A stretch of DNA of 64,000 bases from Streptomyces achromogenes (GTDB lineage: Bacteria; Actinomycetota; Actinomycetes; Streptomycetales; Streptomycetaceae), in NCBI RefSeq assembly GCF_030816715.1, contig NZ_JAUSYH010000001.1, positions 6,200,001-6,264,000 on the forward strand. The letters are read 5' to 3'. The translations under genes were made by a program, and so were the position numbers. Below are positions 1-8,451 of the stretch, in pieces. The notes beneath the pieces were generated by a model. The model did not search any database. It was not told where the DNA came from and saw only the letters and a list, made by a program, of their open reading frames with translations. Position 1 is the first letter of the stretch. Each line of letters starts with the position of its first letter.

Positions 1-220
1 CGAGCCGCTGGCCGCGTGGGAGCGCGACCTGCTCGAGGGCGAGAAGAAGGCCGACGCCGAGAAGGCGGACGAGGCTGCCGAGAAGCCGGCCGAGGCCGCT
101 GCTGACGAGGCTCCGGCCGCCGAGGCCCCCGCCGCCGAGGCTGCCGCCGACGAGGCTCCCGCCGCCGAGGCCGCTCCCGCCGCCGAGGCCGCTCCGGCCG
201 CCGAGGGCGAGCAGGCCTGA
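1..220 (+). CDS. rpsB: 30S ribosomal protein S2, 3' end only (partial)
   Basis: The reading frame enters from the left edge (first full codon at base 2) and ends with TGA at 218-220. The first visible residues (EPLAAWERDLLEGEKKAD) match the C-terminal part of actinobacterial S2. The last ~50 residues are an Ala/Glu/Pro tail built from imperfect PAAEA repeats, a low-complexity extension typical of Streptomyces S2. S2 is a small-subunit protein that sits on the back of the 30S head-body junction. The identity is reinforced by tsf immediately downstream, the near-universal rpsB-tsf order. The N-terminal four fifths lies outside the window, so intactness cannot be judged. Confidence 0.93.
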   Translation, partial: EPLAAWERDLLEGEKKADAEKADEAAEKPAEAAADEAPAAEAPAAEAAADEAPAAEAAPAAEAAPAAEGEQA

Positions 221-276
221 GTCAGGCCGTGAGCCGTACGGTCGCCACGCGGTCCGTACGGTCGTAGGGCGAAGTG

Positions 277-309
277 ACGGCGGGAGGCACCGGGAGTGCC
301 GCCCGCCGT
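277..309 (+). terminator. Hairpin between rpsB and tsf
   Basis: Arms 277-290 and 296-309 are complementary over 14 bp with one mismatch around a 5-nt loop. No U-run follows, so this may be an attenuator that reduces read-through from rpsB into tsf rather than a full stop. Two CCGTACGG palindromes lie just upstream (about 235-271). Confidence 0.5.
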
Positions 310-376
310 TCACCCACAGCCCGCTGATCTTCGTAGATCTTCGAGACTTCGAACTCCGAGAGAGATTCACAGAATC

Positions 377-1213
377 ATGGCGAACTACACCGCCGCCGAC
401 GTCAAGAAGCTCCGTGAGCTCACCGGCGCCGGCATGATGGACTGCAAGAAGGCGCTGGACGAGGCCGAGGGCAACGTCGACAAGGCCGTCGAGGCGCTCC
501 GCATCAAGGGCCAGAAGGGTGTCGCCAAGCGCGAGGGCCGCTCCGCCGAGAACGGCGCCGTGGTCTCCGTCATCGCCGACGACAACTCCTCCGGCGTCAT
601 CGTCGAGCTGAAGTGCGAGACCGACTTCGTCGCCAAGGGCGACAAGTTCCAGGCCGTTGCCAACGCGATCGCCGAGCACGTGGCGAAGACCGCCCCGGCC
701 GACATCGCGGCGCTGCTCGGCTCCGAGATCGAGCCTGGCAAGACCGTCCAGGCGTTCGTGGACGAGGCCAACGCCAACCTCGGCGAGAAGATCGTGCTGG
801 ACCGCTTCGCGCAGTTCACCGACGGCTACGTCACCGCGTACATGCACCGCACGATGCCCGACCTGCCCCCGCAGATCGGTGTCCTCGTCGAGCTGGACAA
901 GCCGAACGCGGAGATCGCCAAGGGCGTCGCCCAGCACATCGCCGCCTTCGCGCCGAAGTACCTCTCCAAGGAGGACGTGCCGGCCGAGGTCGTCGAGTCC
1001 GAGCGCCGCGTCGCCGAGGAGACCACCCGCGCCGAGGGCAAGCCCGAGGCCGCCCTGCCGAAGATCGTCGAGGGTCGCCTCAACGGCTTCTTCAAGGACG
1101 CCACGCTGCTCGGCCAGCCGTACGCGCTGGACAACAAGAAGTCCGTCCAGAAGGTTCTGGACGAGGCCGGTGTCACCCTGAAGCGCTTCTCGCGCATCAA
1201 GGTCGGCATCTGA
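377..1213 (+). CDS. tsf: Translation elongation factor Ts
   Basis: 278-residue EF-Ts, the guanine-nucleotide exchange factor that recycles EF-Tu-GDP in the cytoplasm. The N-terminal UBA-like domain begins MANYTAADVKKLRELTGAG and contains the conserved MMDCKKAL segment. The TDFVAKGDKF motif, whose Asp and Phe insert next to the Mg site of EF-Tu, is present at about residues 80-89, followed by the two core subdomains. Length is standard for Streptomyces. The ATG at 377 is chosen because the family always starts with this MANYTA-like sequence; an in-frame upstream ATG at 296 would add 27 unconserved residues. It follows rpsB and precedes pyrH, the usual order. Confidence 0.97.
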   Translation: MANYTAADVKKLRELTGAGMMDCKKALDEAEGNVDKAVEALRIKGQKGVAKREGRSAENGAVVSVIADDNSSGVIVELKCETDFVAKGDKFQAVANAIAEHVAKTAPADIAALLGSEIEPGKTVQAFVDEANANLGEKIVLDRFAQFTDGYVTAYMHRTMPDLPPQIGVLVELDKPNAEIAKGVAQHIAAFAPKYLSKEDVPAEVVESERRVAEETTRAEGKPEAALPKIVEGRLNGFFKDATLLGQPYALDNKKSVQKVLDEAGVTLKRFSRIKVGI

Positions 1214-1402
1214 GTCCGTACCGCGATCGACGCGTCGGCCCGATAGGGTCGGGTGCAGTCGTCCGGTACGCCGTCACGCGCACGCGTGGCGGACGACAGC
1301 AGATCTGACGAGGAGGCCATTGCCGCGCATGGGATGCGAACGACACCCCACCGGCAGTGGCCTTCTTCGTTTGTGCACCACGCGAAAGAGGCGGGAACTC
1401 CC

Positions 1403-2161
1403 ATGACCACCAAGGCCCAGAAGAGCGACGACGGCAAGGTACACGGCCGGTTCCTGCTGAAGCTTTCCGGAGAGGCGTTCTCCGGCGGCGGGGGCCTCGG
1501 CGTGGACCCCGACGTGGTGCACAAGATCGCCCGCGAGATCGCCGCGGTCGTGCGCGACGGAGCCGAGATCGCGGTCGTCATCGGCGGCGGCAACTTCTTC
1601 CGCGGCGCCGAACTCCAGCAGCGCGGCATGGACCGCGCACGCTCGGACTACATGGGGATGCTCGGCACCGTCATGAACTGCCTCGCCCTCCAGGACTTCC
1701 TGGAGAAGGAGGGCATCGACAGCCGGGTGCAGACCGCCATCACCATGGGCCAGGTCGCCGAGCCGTACATCCCGCTGCGCGCCGTGCGGCACCTGGAGAA
1801 GGGCCGTGTGGTGATCTTCGGCGCCGGCATGGGCATGCCCTACTTCTCCACCGACACCACCGCCGCGCAGCGCGCCCTGGAGATCGACGCCGAGGCGCTG
1901 CTCATGGGCAAGAACGGCGTGGACGGCGTCTACGACTCCGACCCCAAGACCAACCCGGCGGCCGTCAAGTTCGACGCCCTCGGCTACGGCGAGGTCATCA
2001 CGCGCGAGCTGAAGGTCGCCGACGCCACGGCGGTCACGCTGTGCCGCGACAACAAACTCCCGATCCTCGTCTTCGAGCTCCTCGCGGAGGGCAATATCGC
2101 TCGCGCCGTCAAGGGTGAGAAGATCGGCACGCTTGTGGACGAGCAAGGCGGCCGAGCCTGA
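1403..2161 (+). CDS. pyrH: UMP kinase (uridylate kinase)
   Basis: 252-residue bacterial UMP kinase of the amino-acid-kinase fold, converting UMP to UDP with ATP; it acts as a hexamer in the cytoplasm. Recognisable segments are the phosphate-binding KLSGEAF near the N-terminus, the IGGGNFFRG loop, the DYMGMLGTVMN segment and the C-terminal GTLV. Start at ATG 1403 is supported by a purine-rich site (GAAAGAGGCGGG) just upstream; an earlier in-frame start at 1253 would add 50 residues without similarity. The gene lies between tsf and frr, with about 190 bp of leader after tsf and about 170 bp before frr, so each may have its own promoter. Confidence 0.96.
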   Translation: MTTKAQKSDDGKVHGRFLLKLSGEAFSGGGGLGVDPDVVHKIAREIAAVVRDGAEIAVVIGGGNFFRGAELQQRGMDRARSDYMGMLGTVMNCLALQDFLEKEGIDSRVQTAITMGQVAEPYIPLRAVRHLEKGRVVIFGAGMGMPYFSTDTTAAQRALEIDAEALLMGKNGVDGVYDSDPKTNPAAVKFDALGYGEVITRELKVADATAVTLCRDNKLPILVFELLAEGNIARAVKGEKIGTLVDEQGGRA

Positions 2162-2334
2162 CCGGTGGAATCCCGGTTTCGCACGACAACACCTGACCGG
2201 GGGGCGGACCCTGGTCGGGGGATGGACAATGTCCTGCCGGTCGGGAACCGTGCAGGAAGAAGACGCGACGCAGCCGGCCGCCGCCCCCGCAAGGATCCGC
2301 AGCCGGGCCTACTCAAGACACGCAGGAGCAAGTG

Positions 2335-2892
2335 GTGATCGAAGAGACCCTCCTCGAGGCCGAGGAGAAGATGGAGAAGGCCGTCGTCGTCGCCAAGGAG
2401 GACTTCGCCGCGATTCGCACCGGCCGTGCGCACCCGGCGATGTTCAACAAGATCGTCGCCGACTACTACGGCGCGCCGACGCCGATCAACCAGCTGGCCT
2501 CGTTCTCCGTGCCGGAGCCGCGCATGGCGGTGGTGACCCCGTTCGACAAGACCGCGCTGCGCAACATCGAGCAGGCGATCCGCGACTCCGACCTGGGCGT
2601 CAACCCGAGCAACGACGGCAACATCATCCGCGTGGTGTTCCCCGAGCTCACCGAGGAGCGCCGCCGCGACTACATCAAGGTCGCCAAGGGCAAGGGCGAG
2701 GACGCCAAGGTGTCCATCCGCGCGGTCCGCCGCAAGGCCAAGGACGCGATCGACAAGCTGATCAAGGACGGCGAGGTCGGCGAGGACGAGGGCCGCCGTG
2801 CGGAGAAGGAGCTCGACGACACCACCGCGAAGTACGTCGCCCAGGTGGACGAGCTCCTGAAGCACAAGGAAGCAGAGCTGCTCGAGGTCTGA
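2335..2892 (+). CDS. frr: Ribosome recycling factor
   Basis: 185-residue RRF, which with EF-G splits post-termination ribosomes. The protein starts (M)IEETLLEAEEKMEKAV and contains the conserved RTGRAHP (tip of the three-helix bundle), the YYGAPTPINQLA strand of domain II and the RRDYIKVAKG hinge, all in the usual order and at the usual length. GTG at 2335 is preferred: AGGAG at 2324-2328 gives normal spacing and the known length; GTG at 2332 would add one Val. The stop (2890-2892) overlaps the cdsA ATG by one base, so the two are translationally coupled. Confidence 0.96.
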   Translation: MIEETLLEAEEKMEKAVVVAKEDFAAIRTGRAHPAMFNKIVADYYGAPTPINQLASFSVPEPRMAVVTPFDKTALRNIEQAIRDSDLGVNPSNDGNIIRVVFPELTEERRRDYIKVAKGKGEDAKVSIRAVRRKAKDAIDKLIKDGEVGEDEGRRAEKELDDTTAKYVAQVDELLKHKEAELLEV

Positions 2893-4094
2893 TGAACGAC
2901 TCTTCCTGGGGCTCACCGCCGCACGCCGGACCGAGGGCCGGGTACTGGGGGCCCGTCGACCAGGGGCAGGGACCTGTCCAGGGGGCCGCCCCGGCGGGTC
3001 CCGCGTACGATGCGCCTGAGGCGCAGCAGACTCGCCCCATGCCCATCGTCCCCGACGTACCCGCACACGGCGGTCACCAGGATGACGACCGGGGGGCCGC
3101 TCGGCCGGGCGGCCCCTTGTTCCGAGACGAGAACTACGGCGGCGCGCCCTACGGCACCCAGCCCTACGGCGACGCCTCCCGCGTCAACGACACCCCGTCG
3201 GCACAGCCCCCTGCGGCGGTGCCGCAGAATCCGGAGCCCATGTCCGACGCCCCTCAGCCTGCGCCCGCACCGCAGAAGAAGAGCGCGGGCCGAGACCTGG
3301 GCGCGGCCATAGGGGTCGGCGTCGGGCTCGGCGCCGTGATCGTCGCGTCGCTGTTCGTCGTCAAGGCCGTGTTCGTCGGGGTGATAGCGGTCGCCGTCGT
3401 CGTGGGGCTGTGGGAGCTGACCAGCAGGCTGCAGGAGCGCAAGGGCATCAAGGCGCCGCTCGTGCCGCTCGCGGTCGGCGGGGCCGCGATGGTCGTCGCC
3501 GGATACGTCCGGGGACCCGAGGGCGCCTGGGTCGCCATGGCCCTCACCGCGCTCGCGGTGCTGGTCTGGCGGATGACCGAACCGCCCGAGGGCTACCTCA
3601 AGGACGTCACCGCCGGCGTCTTCGCGGCCTTCTACGTTCCGTTCCTGGCCACGTTCGTCGCCCTGATGCTCACCGCCGACGACGGCGCCTTCCGCGTTCT
3701 GATCTTCCTGCTCCTGACGGTCGTCAGCGACACGGGCGCGTACGCCGTCGGCTGGCGCTTCGGCAAGACCAAGCTCGCCCCGCGCATCAGCCCCGGCAAG
3801 ACCCGCGAGGGACTGCTCGGCGCGGTGTCGTTCGCGATGGTCGCCGGTGCGCTGTGCATGCAGTTCCTGATCGACGACGGCACCTGGTGGCAGGGTCTGC
3901 TGCTCGGCTTCGCCGTCGCGGTCAGCGCCACGCTCGGCGACCTGGGCGAATCCATGATCAAGCGGGACCTGGGCATCAAGGACATGGGCACCCTGCTCCC
4001 GGGCCACGGCGGCATCATGGACCGCCTGGACAGCCTCCTGCCGACGGCACCGGTGGTCTGGGCCCTGTTCGTCCTGTTCGCGGGTTCGAGCTGA
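2892..4094 (+). CDS. cdsA: Phosphatidate cytidylyltransferase (CDP-diglyceride synthase)
   Basis: 400 residues. The first ~135 residues are a Pro/Gln/Asp-rich cytoplasmic extension often seen in Streptomyces CdsA; the rest is a polytopic membrane domain of about eight helices. The C-terminal family signature is present: SMIKRDLGIKDMG followed by LPGHGGIMDRLDS, the metal and CTP-binding region. It makes CDP-diacylglycerol from phosphatidate and CTP, the precursor of phosphatidylglycerol, cardiolipin, phosphatidylinositol and phosphatidylethanolamine. ATG at 2892 overlaps the frr stop. A longer in-frame reading back to 2115 is not used because it would run through all of frr in another frame. 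A strong terminator 25 bp downstream ends the housekeeping block. Confidence 0.94.
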   Translation: MNDSSWGSPPHAGPRAGYWGPVDQGQGPVQGAAPAGPAYDAPEAQQTRPMPIVPDVPAHGGHQDDDRGAARPGGPLFRDENYGGAPYGTQPYGDASRVNDTPSAQPPAAVPQNPEPMSDAPQPAPAPQKKSAGRDLGAAIGVGVGLGAVIVASLFVVKAVFVGVIAVAVVVGLWELTSRLQERKGIKAPLVPLAVGGAAMVVAGYVRGPEGAWVAMALTALAVLVWRMTEPPEGYLKDVTAGVFAAFYVPFLATFVALMLTADDGAFRVLIFLLLTVVSDTGAYAVGWRFGKTKLAPRISPGKTREGLLGAVSFAMVAGALCMQFLIDDGTWWQGLLLGFAVAVSATLGDLGESMIKRDLGIKDMGTLLPGHGGIMDRLDSLLPTAPVVWALFVLFAGSS

Positions 4095-4118
4095 GGCCGG
4101 GCCGGTACGCCGCACTCT

Positions 4119-4144
4119 GGAGCCCCCGCCCTGGCGGGGGCTCC
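4119..4144 (+). terminator. Intrinsic-type terminator after cdsA
   Basis: A perfect 10-bp GC-rich stem (4119-4128 with 4135-4144) closes a 6-nt loop, 25 bp past the cdsA stop. There is no U-run, as is usual in Streptomyces. It marks the boundary between the housekeeping block and the accessory island. Confidence 0.7.
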
Positions 4145-4260
4145 TGCCATTTCGGAGCGTGCCTCGCAGTGAAGAGCGCGTCTGTCCTCGCGTCGCATGC
4201 CGACGGGGAATGCACGGATACGACAACTCCTGAACGTCACTCTGCCCAGGGGGCACGCAG

Positions 4261-4266
4261 TATAGT
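4261..4266 (+). promoter_or_regulatory. Possible -10 element of the cyclitol operon
   Basis: TATAGT stands out in the 213-bp gap between the cdsA terminator and the gene at 4358. No convincing -35 box is found 16-19 bp upstream, so if real it needs an activator or another sigma factor. Nothing else was recognised in the gap apart from a good ribosome binding site (GAGAGGCGG, 4342-4350). Confidence 0.25.
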
Positions 4267-4357
4267 GATTAAGACGTCGATCCAGTCACCCTTCGTCATG
4301 TCGCTGTGACTCTGGGTCCGTGCGGGTGAGTCCTGAACTCCGAGAGGCGGAAGCACC

Positions 4358-4714
4358 GTGAGTATGACCCTCAGCTTTCCTCACCCCGTAGAGGGCAGTG
4401 TCGATATCTTCAGTGATGCGGACGTCGCGGTCGTCAAAGCTCACTGGCCGTTCGACCTCGAGACCGATGAATGGGTGGACATCACCGGTACTTTTCGACG
4501 TGCGGATTTCGCCCGAGTCATCGCCGATGCCACCGCGACGGCCGGTCCGCACACCATTGAATTAGAGCACGACCGACTCACGTTGGAGCGCCTGGGTGAG
4601 CGATTCCTGTTCGACCTTTCCAGGGCGGGTGCAATGCCTAAGCGTTTGATGCTTGAATTTCCTCTCGAGTACTTGCACACTCTGGGAGAAAAGGCGACTC
4701 GGAGTGATGTCTGA
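4358..4714 (+). CDS. Uncharacterised 118-residue protein, first gene of the cyclitol operon
   Basis: Small acidic cytoplasmic protein without signal peptide or membrane segment; I do not recognise its family. GTG at 4358 is preceded by GAGAGGCGG at good spacing, and the TGA at 4712-4714 abuts the ATG of the phosphohexomutase, so it is the operon's leading cistron. Codon 69 (4562-4564) is TTA, the leucine codon read only by the bldA tRNA in Streptomyces, which would tie translation to development. Sequence features are a WPFDLETDEWVDITGTF stretch and an alternating hydrophobic/charged C-terminal half (IELEHDRLTLERLGERF) suggesting an alpha/beta fold. A role as accessory or regulatory subunit is a guess from position only. 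Confidence 0.75.
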   Translation: MSMTLSFPHPVEGSVDIFSDADVAVVKAHWPFDLETDEWVDITGTFRRADFARVIADATATAGPHTIELEHDRLTLERLGERFLFDLSRAGAMPKRLMLEFPLEYLHTLGEKATRSDV

Positions 4715-6238
4715 ATGAGCGGGACGTACAACTCGGCAAGCTATGTCGAAGAAATTCTTCTTGCTGAGACGGGTTTTCGGGAGTATGACGCACGGTGGGT
4801 CATCCAGCCGACCGGCGACGGTACTCCTGTCGGGCTGAACTTCGTGGGGGCCCGAGTCCTCGGGCTGCACCTGGGTCGATTCCTCGCTGAGGAACTCGAC
4901 GCCGGTCGGCGCATCGTCGTGGGTCACGACTTCCGGAGCTATTCGGAGAACGTGAAAAATGCGCTTGTCGTCGGTCTGCTTCAAGCGGGTATGGACGTTG
5001 TGGACATCGGCCTCACGACGACACCGGGCGCCTATTACGCGCAGTTCTCCTTGGATGTCGACTGTGTTGCCATGGTGACGGCAAGCCACAACGAGAACGG
5101 CTGGACCGGCGTGAAGATCGGCCACCGCAAGGCATCGACCTTCGGTCCGGACGAGATGCAGAAATTCAAGTCGTACACCCTCACCGCCCAGGCCGCCGGC
5201 ACGGAGGGCAGGTCGGGCTCCTACACGTTCAGTGAGGGTGCTCGTGAAGCCTATCTCGACGGACTCGTCGAGGAGTGGGCAGACCGGTTCGACGGCCTGC
5301 CACGCCTCAAGGTCGCAGTGGAGACGGGCAACGGCACAGCCGGCCTCTACGCGCCGATGCTTCTGGAGCGGCTCGGCTTCGAGGTCGTTCCGGGCAATGT
5401 GGAACCCGACTGGACCTTTCCGAACTTCAACCCGAATCCGGAAAGTGTCCCCTTCCTCCGCGCGGTGGAGTCTCTGGTGGCCGGTAGCGGAGCCGATGTG
5501 GGGCTCTGCTTCGATGGAGACGGTGACCGTCTCGGCGTGGTCGACGACCTGGGCCGCCTCGTCTTCGCCGACCGTGTCGGACTGGTGGTCGCAAAGTTCC
5601 TCGAGGAGCAGGTCAAGGTAGCCGGACCCTTCGTCATCGACGTCAAGTCCACTTCGCTGTACGAGTCGGAGCTGGCCAGCGATATCGTGTGGGCGAAGAC
5701 AGGGCATTCCTACGTCAAGGCCGCCGTTGCCGAATCCGGTGCCGTTGCGGGATTTGAGCGAAGTGGTCACTTTTTCTTCGGTGAGCCACTCGGTCGAGGG
5801 TACGACGATGCCTGTGTCGCCGCCCTGGCGCTGCTCTGGGCACTTTGCAGTGCCAAGGCCACTGAAAAGGACTGGAATCTCTCGGCGAAGCTCTCGCTCC
5901 TGCCGAAGTCCTTTGCCTCTCCCAATCGGCAACCCTATGTCTCGGACGAGACGAAGTATGCCGTGGTCGACGAGATCGCCGCATACTTCGAGGAGAACCA
6001 CCGGCTGGCGGGGCAACCCATCGCGCGGATCAACCGGCTCAACGGTATTCGGGTGGAATTGGAGGACGGAAGCTGGTTGCTTGTGCGGGCATCATCCAAT
6101 TCTCCTAACCTGGTGATCATCGCAGAGACGTTCGATGAGGACGGCGCTCTGCTCAAGGCCATCGACGCAGACATCAGGTCGGTCGTCGCCGCGACCGGGG
6201 TCGCCATCGGCTCGTTCGACTCCCTGGCGGAGTTCTAG
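4715..6238 (+). CDS. Phosphohexomutase (phosphomannomutase/phosphoglucomutase family)
   Basis: 507-residue alpha-D-phosphohexomutase with all four functional loops. The phosphoserine loop is TASHNENGW with Ser124; the metal loop is DGDGDR (Asp267, 269, 271); the sugar-specificity loop is FERSGH (Glu348-Ser350-His352); the C-terminal phosphate loop RASSNSPN lies near residue 462. The family moves phosphate between C1 and C6 (or C7) of sugar phosphates. Next to a C7-cyclitol cyclase/kinase, a plausible job is converting a cyclitol 7-phosphate to a 1-phosphate, as phosphomutases are proposed to do in validamycin-type pathways, but an ordinary hexose role is not excluded. It starts directly at the upstream stop, and its TAG overlaps the next gene's GTG by one base. 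The N-terminus (first ~25 residues) is unlike standard PMMs. Confidence 0.88.
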   Translation: MSGTYNSASYVEEILLAETGFREYDARWVIQPTGDGTPVGLNFVGARVLGLHLGRFLAEELDAGRRIVVGHDFRSYSENVKNALVVGLLQAGMDVVDIGLTTTPGAYYAQFSLDVDCVAMVTASHNENGWTGVKIGHRKASTFGPDEMQKFKSYTLTAQAAGTEGRSGSYTFSEGAREAYLDGLVEEWADRFDGLPRLKVAVETGNGTAGLYAPMLLERLGFEVVPGNVEPDWTFPNFNPNPESVPFLRAVESLVAGSGADVGLCFDGDGDRLGVVDDLGRLVFADRVGLVVAKFLEEQVKVAGPFVIDVKSTSLYESELASDIVWAKTGHSYVKAAVAESGAVAGFERSGHFFFGEPLGRGYDDACVAALALLWALCSAKATEKDWNLSAKLSLLPKSFASPNRQPYVSDETKYAVVDEIAAYFEENHRLAGQPIARINRLNGIRVELEDGSWLLVRASSNSPNLVIIAETFDEDGALLKAIDADIRSVVAATGVAIGSFDSLAEF

Positions 6239-8451
6239 TGGACGGACCAGCTGCCTTAGCGAGCCCGGCCGGATTCACGGAGCACCCTCGTCAGGTGGTC
6301 TTGGACATCGGGGGAACGTGGTTCCGCAGTGCTGTGCGGAACGCGGACGGTTCCCTGTCCGGCGTGATGCGTGTGCCGGCGGTCAATTATCTGAATCATC
6401 CAGGGCTGTCACAGGCACAGTTGCGCCAGCGACTCGTCGATTACGTTCTCGGTGAGTCCCACAGGCTGGGGGGTGGGAGCGCGAACGCGCCCCTGCCGGT
6501 CAGCATCTCTGTCGGTGCGGCAGTCAATGGGCACACGGGCGTCATACTCGGCTCCGGGCCCCTCTGGGGCCCGGGCTCCGAATCGTTCGATCTCGCAAAG
6601 GCACTCTCCGCGGCGAGGGCTGACGTCCGGTGGTCCGTGATCAACGATGTGACCGCGTTGGCCGCCTACTTCGCGAGCAGGTCTGCGTACCGCCACGCAA
6701 AGAAGATCAGTGTCTTGACGATCAGCACGGGAATCGCCTGCCGGACGATCGAAGTGGCGAACCGGAGAGTGCCCCTGCACCCGCTGTTCGGGGTGCAGGG
6801 GGAGATCGGGCACATGCCGATCGACTTCCACGCCGCCGGACGTGTGCTGGACCTCCCCTGTGACTGCGGCGGTCCTTCCCACCTCAATGCCTACTGCTCA
6901 GGTCGTGGCATACCCCGTGTGATGGCCAGGCTGGCGTCCGCGTTGGAACGACCACAGTGGCTCGACCCCGCCCTGCTGCAAGATCCGTCGCTCTGGGCTG
7001 CCCTGCTCCTGGAGGGCCTCGCGACATCGGATCCGGCTGCGACCGAACTTCTGCACTCAGTCGTGAAGCCTGTCGCCCAGTCGATCGTCTCGCTGCTGAC
7101 CGTCGACCCGGAAGTGACGCGGATCGTCGTCACCGGGGGCGTGCCGCAGTCCCTCGGCCATGCATACCAAGACGCGGTGCATCGCACTTTGGAAAAACTT
7201 GGCATGTATATGATTATCGACTCGGATCCGCGGTACTTCCGGACCACTGTGGAGTTCGCGGGCGTGGACGACTCGGCCGGACTGCTGGGCGCCGCGCTCG
7301 CGGCGAAGCCGTTGGCGCGGCCCTCGGTCGGACATCTCCTGTCTCACCGGACGCGTCGCATGGACGAGCAACAGTCGGTGACGTACGACGCCGTCCTGAC
7401 CAGGGGTGGAGCGGCAAGGGCGCTCGTCCGCAGCCTCGCTTCGCTGGGGGCTGTCCGACCGGTCATCCTGGCTGATGCGGCAGTTTCCGAGATATACGGC
7501 CCCGATTTGGTTGCCGAACTCGACGCGGCTGGGTTGCGTCCGCTTCTTCGCGCCGTGCCCTCGGGTGAGTCGGCGAAGAACTGGAAGGCGCTTGAACTGA
7601 TTCTTCAGACGCTCGAGTCCGCTGAGGTCTCCCGTCGGCTGCATCCCGTAGTCGCACTGGGCGGCGGGGCGGTTCTCGATGCAGTGGGGTTGGCGGCAGG
7701 GTTGTACCGGAGAGGCGTTCCCTACGTGCGCGTGCCCACTTCTCTGGTCGGGCTCATCGACGCAGGGGTAGGGGCGAAGGTCGCTGTCAACGAGTTCGGT
7801 CACAAGAACCGTCTGGGGCTGTTCTATCCACCCGTGAACACGATTCTGGACGTGAGGTTCCTCAGGACCCTGCCGCACCGATTCATGGTGAGTGGCATAG
7901 CCGAGGCGATCAAGATATCCGTCGTCGCTGACGAGACGCTCTTCGGCCTGCTGGAATTCGATTCACATCGACTTTCTGACCCAGCCTTCTATCAGACGGA
8001 AAAGGGGCTCGAAGCGGTAGGCCGAGCAGCCGACGCCATGATGTCGTCGCTGTCCGGCAACCTATGGGAAAGGGGACTCGATCGTGCGGTCGATTTCGGA
8101 CACAGTGTGAGTTCCCTGATCGAGATGAGCGGTCTTTCGGTGACCCACGGCGAAGCGGTCGCCATCGACATGGCACTCACCCTTGAGGTCGGCCGAGAAC
8201 GCGGCATCACCCCTCCCGATGTCGTGGACCGAGTCATATGCTTGATCAAAGCGGTCGGACTCCCTGTCTACAGCGCTTCTGTGACAGCCGATCAGCTCTT
8301 CGAGAGCCTCGGTGAGACAGCCGCTCATCGTGGGGGGAGTCAACGATTCCCCCTGATCCAACAGGTCGGACACCCACCCGTTTTCGTCAGTGATGTGGAG
8401 CGCAACGAAGTCGGAGAAGCCTGGTCAAGGCTCTCTGGTCATGGCGAGTGA
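6238..8451 (+). CDS. Fusion protein: ROK-family kinase + EEVS-type sugar-phosphate cyclase
   Basis: 737 residues in one uninterrupted frame. Residues ~18-360 are a ROK kinase: nucleotide loop DIGGTW (23-28), catalytic Asp137 in INDVTA, and a zinc region with His192, Cys208, Cys210, where the usual third Cys is replaced around His215. Residues ~375-735 are a dehydroquinate-synthase-fold cyclase: GGG at 475-477, RRGVPYVRVPT at 491-501, GLIDAGVG at 505-512, HKNRLG at 522-527, and zinc ligands Glu556, His622, His637. The DAGVG...HKNRLG pattern is that of 2-epi-5-epi-valiolone synthases rather than DHQ synthase (DSSVGGK) or 2-deoxy-scyllo-inosose synthase. Inference: it cyclises sedoheptulose 7-phosphate and phosphorylates the resulting cyclitol, joining the roles of AcbC/ValA and AcbM/ValC. 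Codon 7 (6256-6258) is TTA. Start GTG overlaps the preceding stop; the product of this variant cyclase is unproven. Confidence 0.85.
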   Translation: MDGPAALASPAGFTEHPRQVVLDIGGTWFRSAVRNADGSLSGVMRVPAVNYLNHPGLSQAQLRQRLVDYVLGESHRLGGGSANAPLPVSISVGAAVNGHTGVILGSGPLWGPGSESFDLAKALSAARADVRWSVINDVTALAAYFASRSAYRHAKKISVLTISTGIACRTIEVANRRVPLHPLFGVQGEIGHMPIDFHAAGRVLDLPCDCGGPSHLNAYCSGRGIPRVMARLASALERPQWLDPALLQDPSLWAALLLEGLATSDPAATELLHSVVKPVAQSIVSLLTVDPEVTRIVVTGGVPQSLGHAYQDAVHRTLEKLGMYMIIDSDPRYFRTTVEFAGVDDSAGLLGAALAAKPLARPSVGHLLSHRTRRMDEQQSVTYDAVLTRGGAARALVRSLASLGAVRPVILADAAVSEIYGPDLVAELDAAGLRPLLRAVPSGESAKNWKALELILQTLESAEVSRRLHPVVALGGGAVLDAVGLAAGLYRRGVPYVRVPTSLVGLIDAGVGAKVAVNEFGHKNRLGLFYPPVNTILDVRFLRTLPHRFMVSGIAEAIKISVVADETLFGLLEFDSHRLSDPAFYQTEKGLEAVGRAADAMMSSLSGNLWERGLDRAVDFGHSVSSLIEMSGLSVTHGEAVAIDMALTLEVGRERGITPPDVVDRVICLIKAVGLPVYSASVTADQLFESLGETAAHRGGSQRFPLIQQVGHPPVFVSDVERNEVGEAWSRLSGHGE

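Noticed and set aside
2115..2891. A 259-codon upstream extension of the cdsA frame
   Set aside because: It runs antiparallel in sense to frr coding, has Arg/Gly-rich composition of an out-of-frame reading, and the TGATG overlap with frr gives a natural start at 2892.
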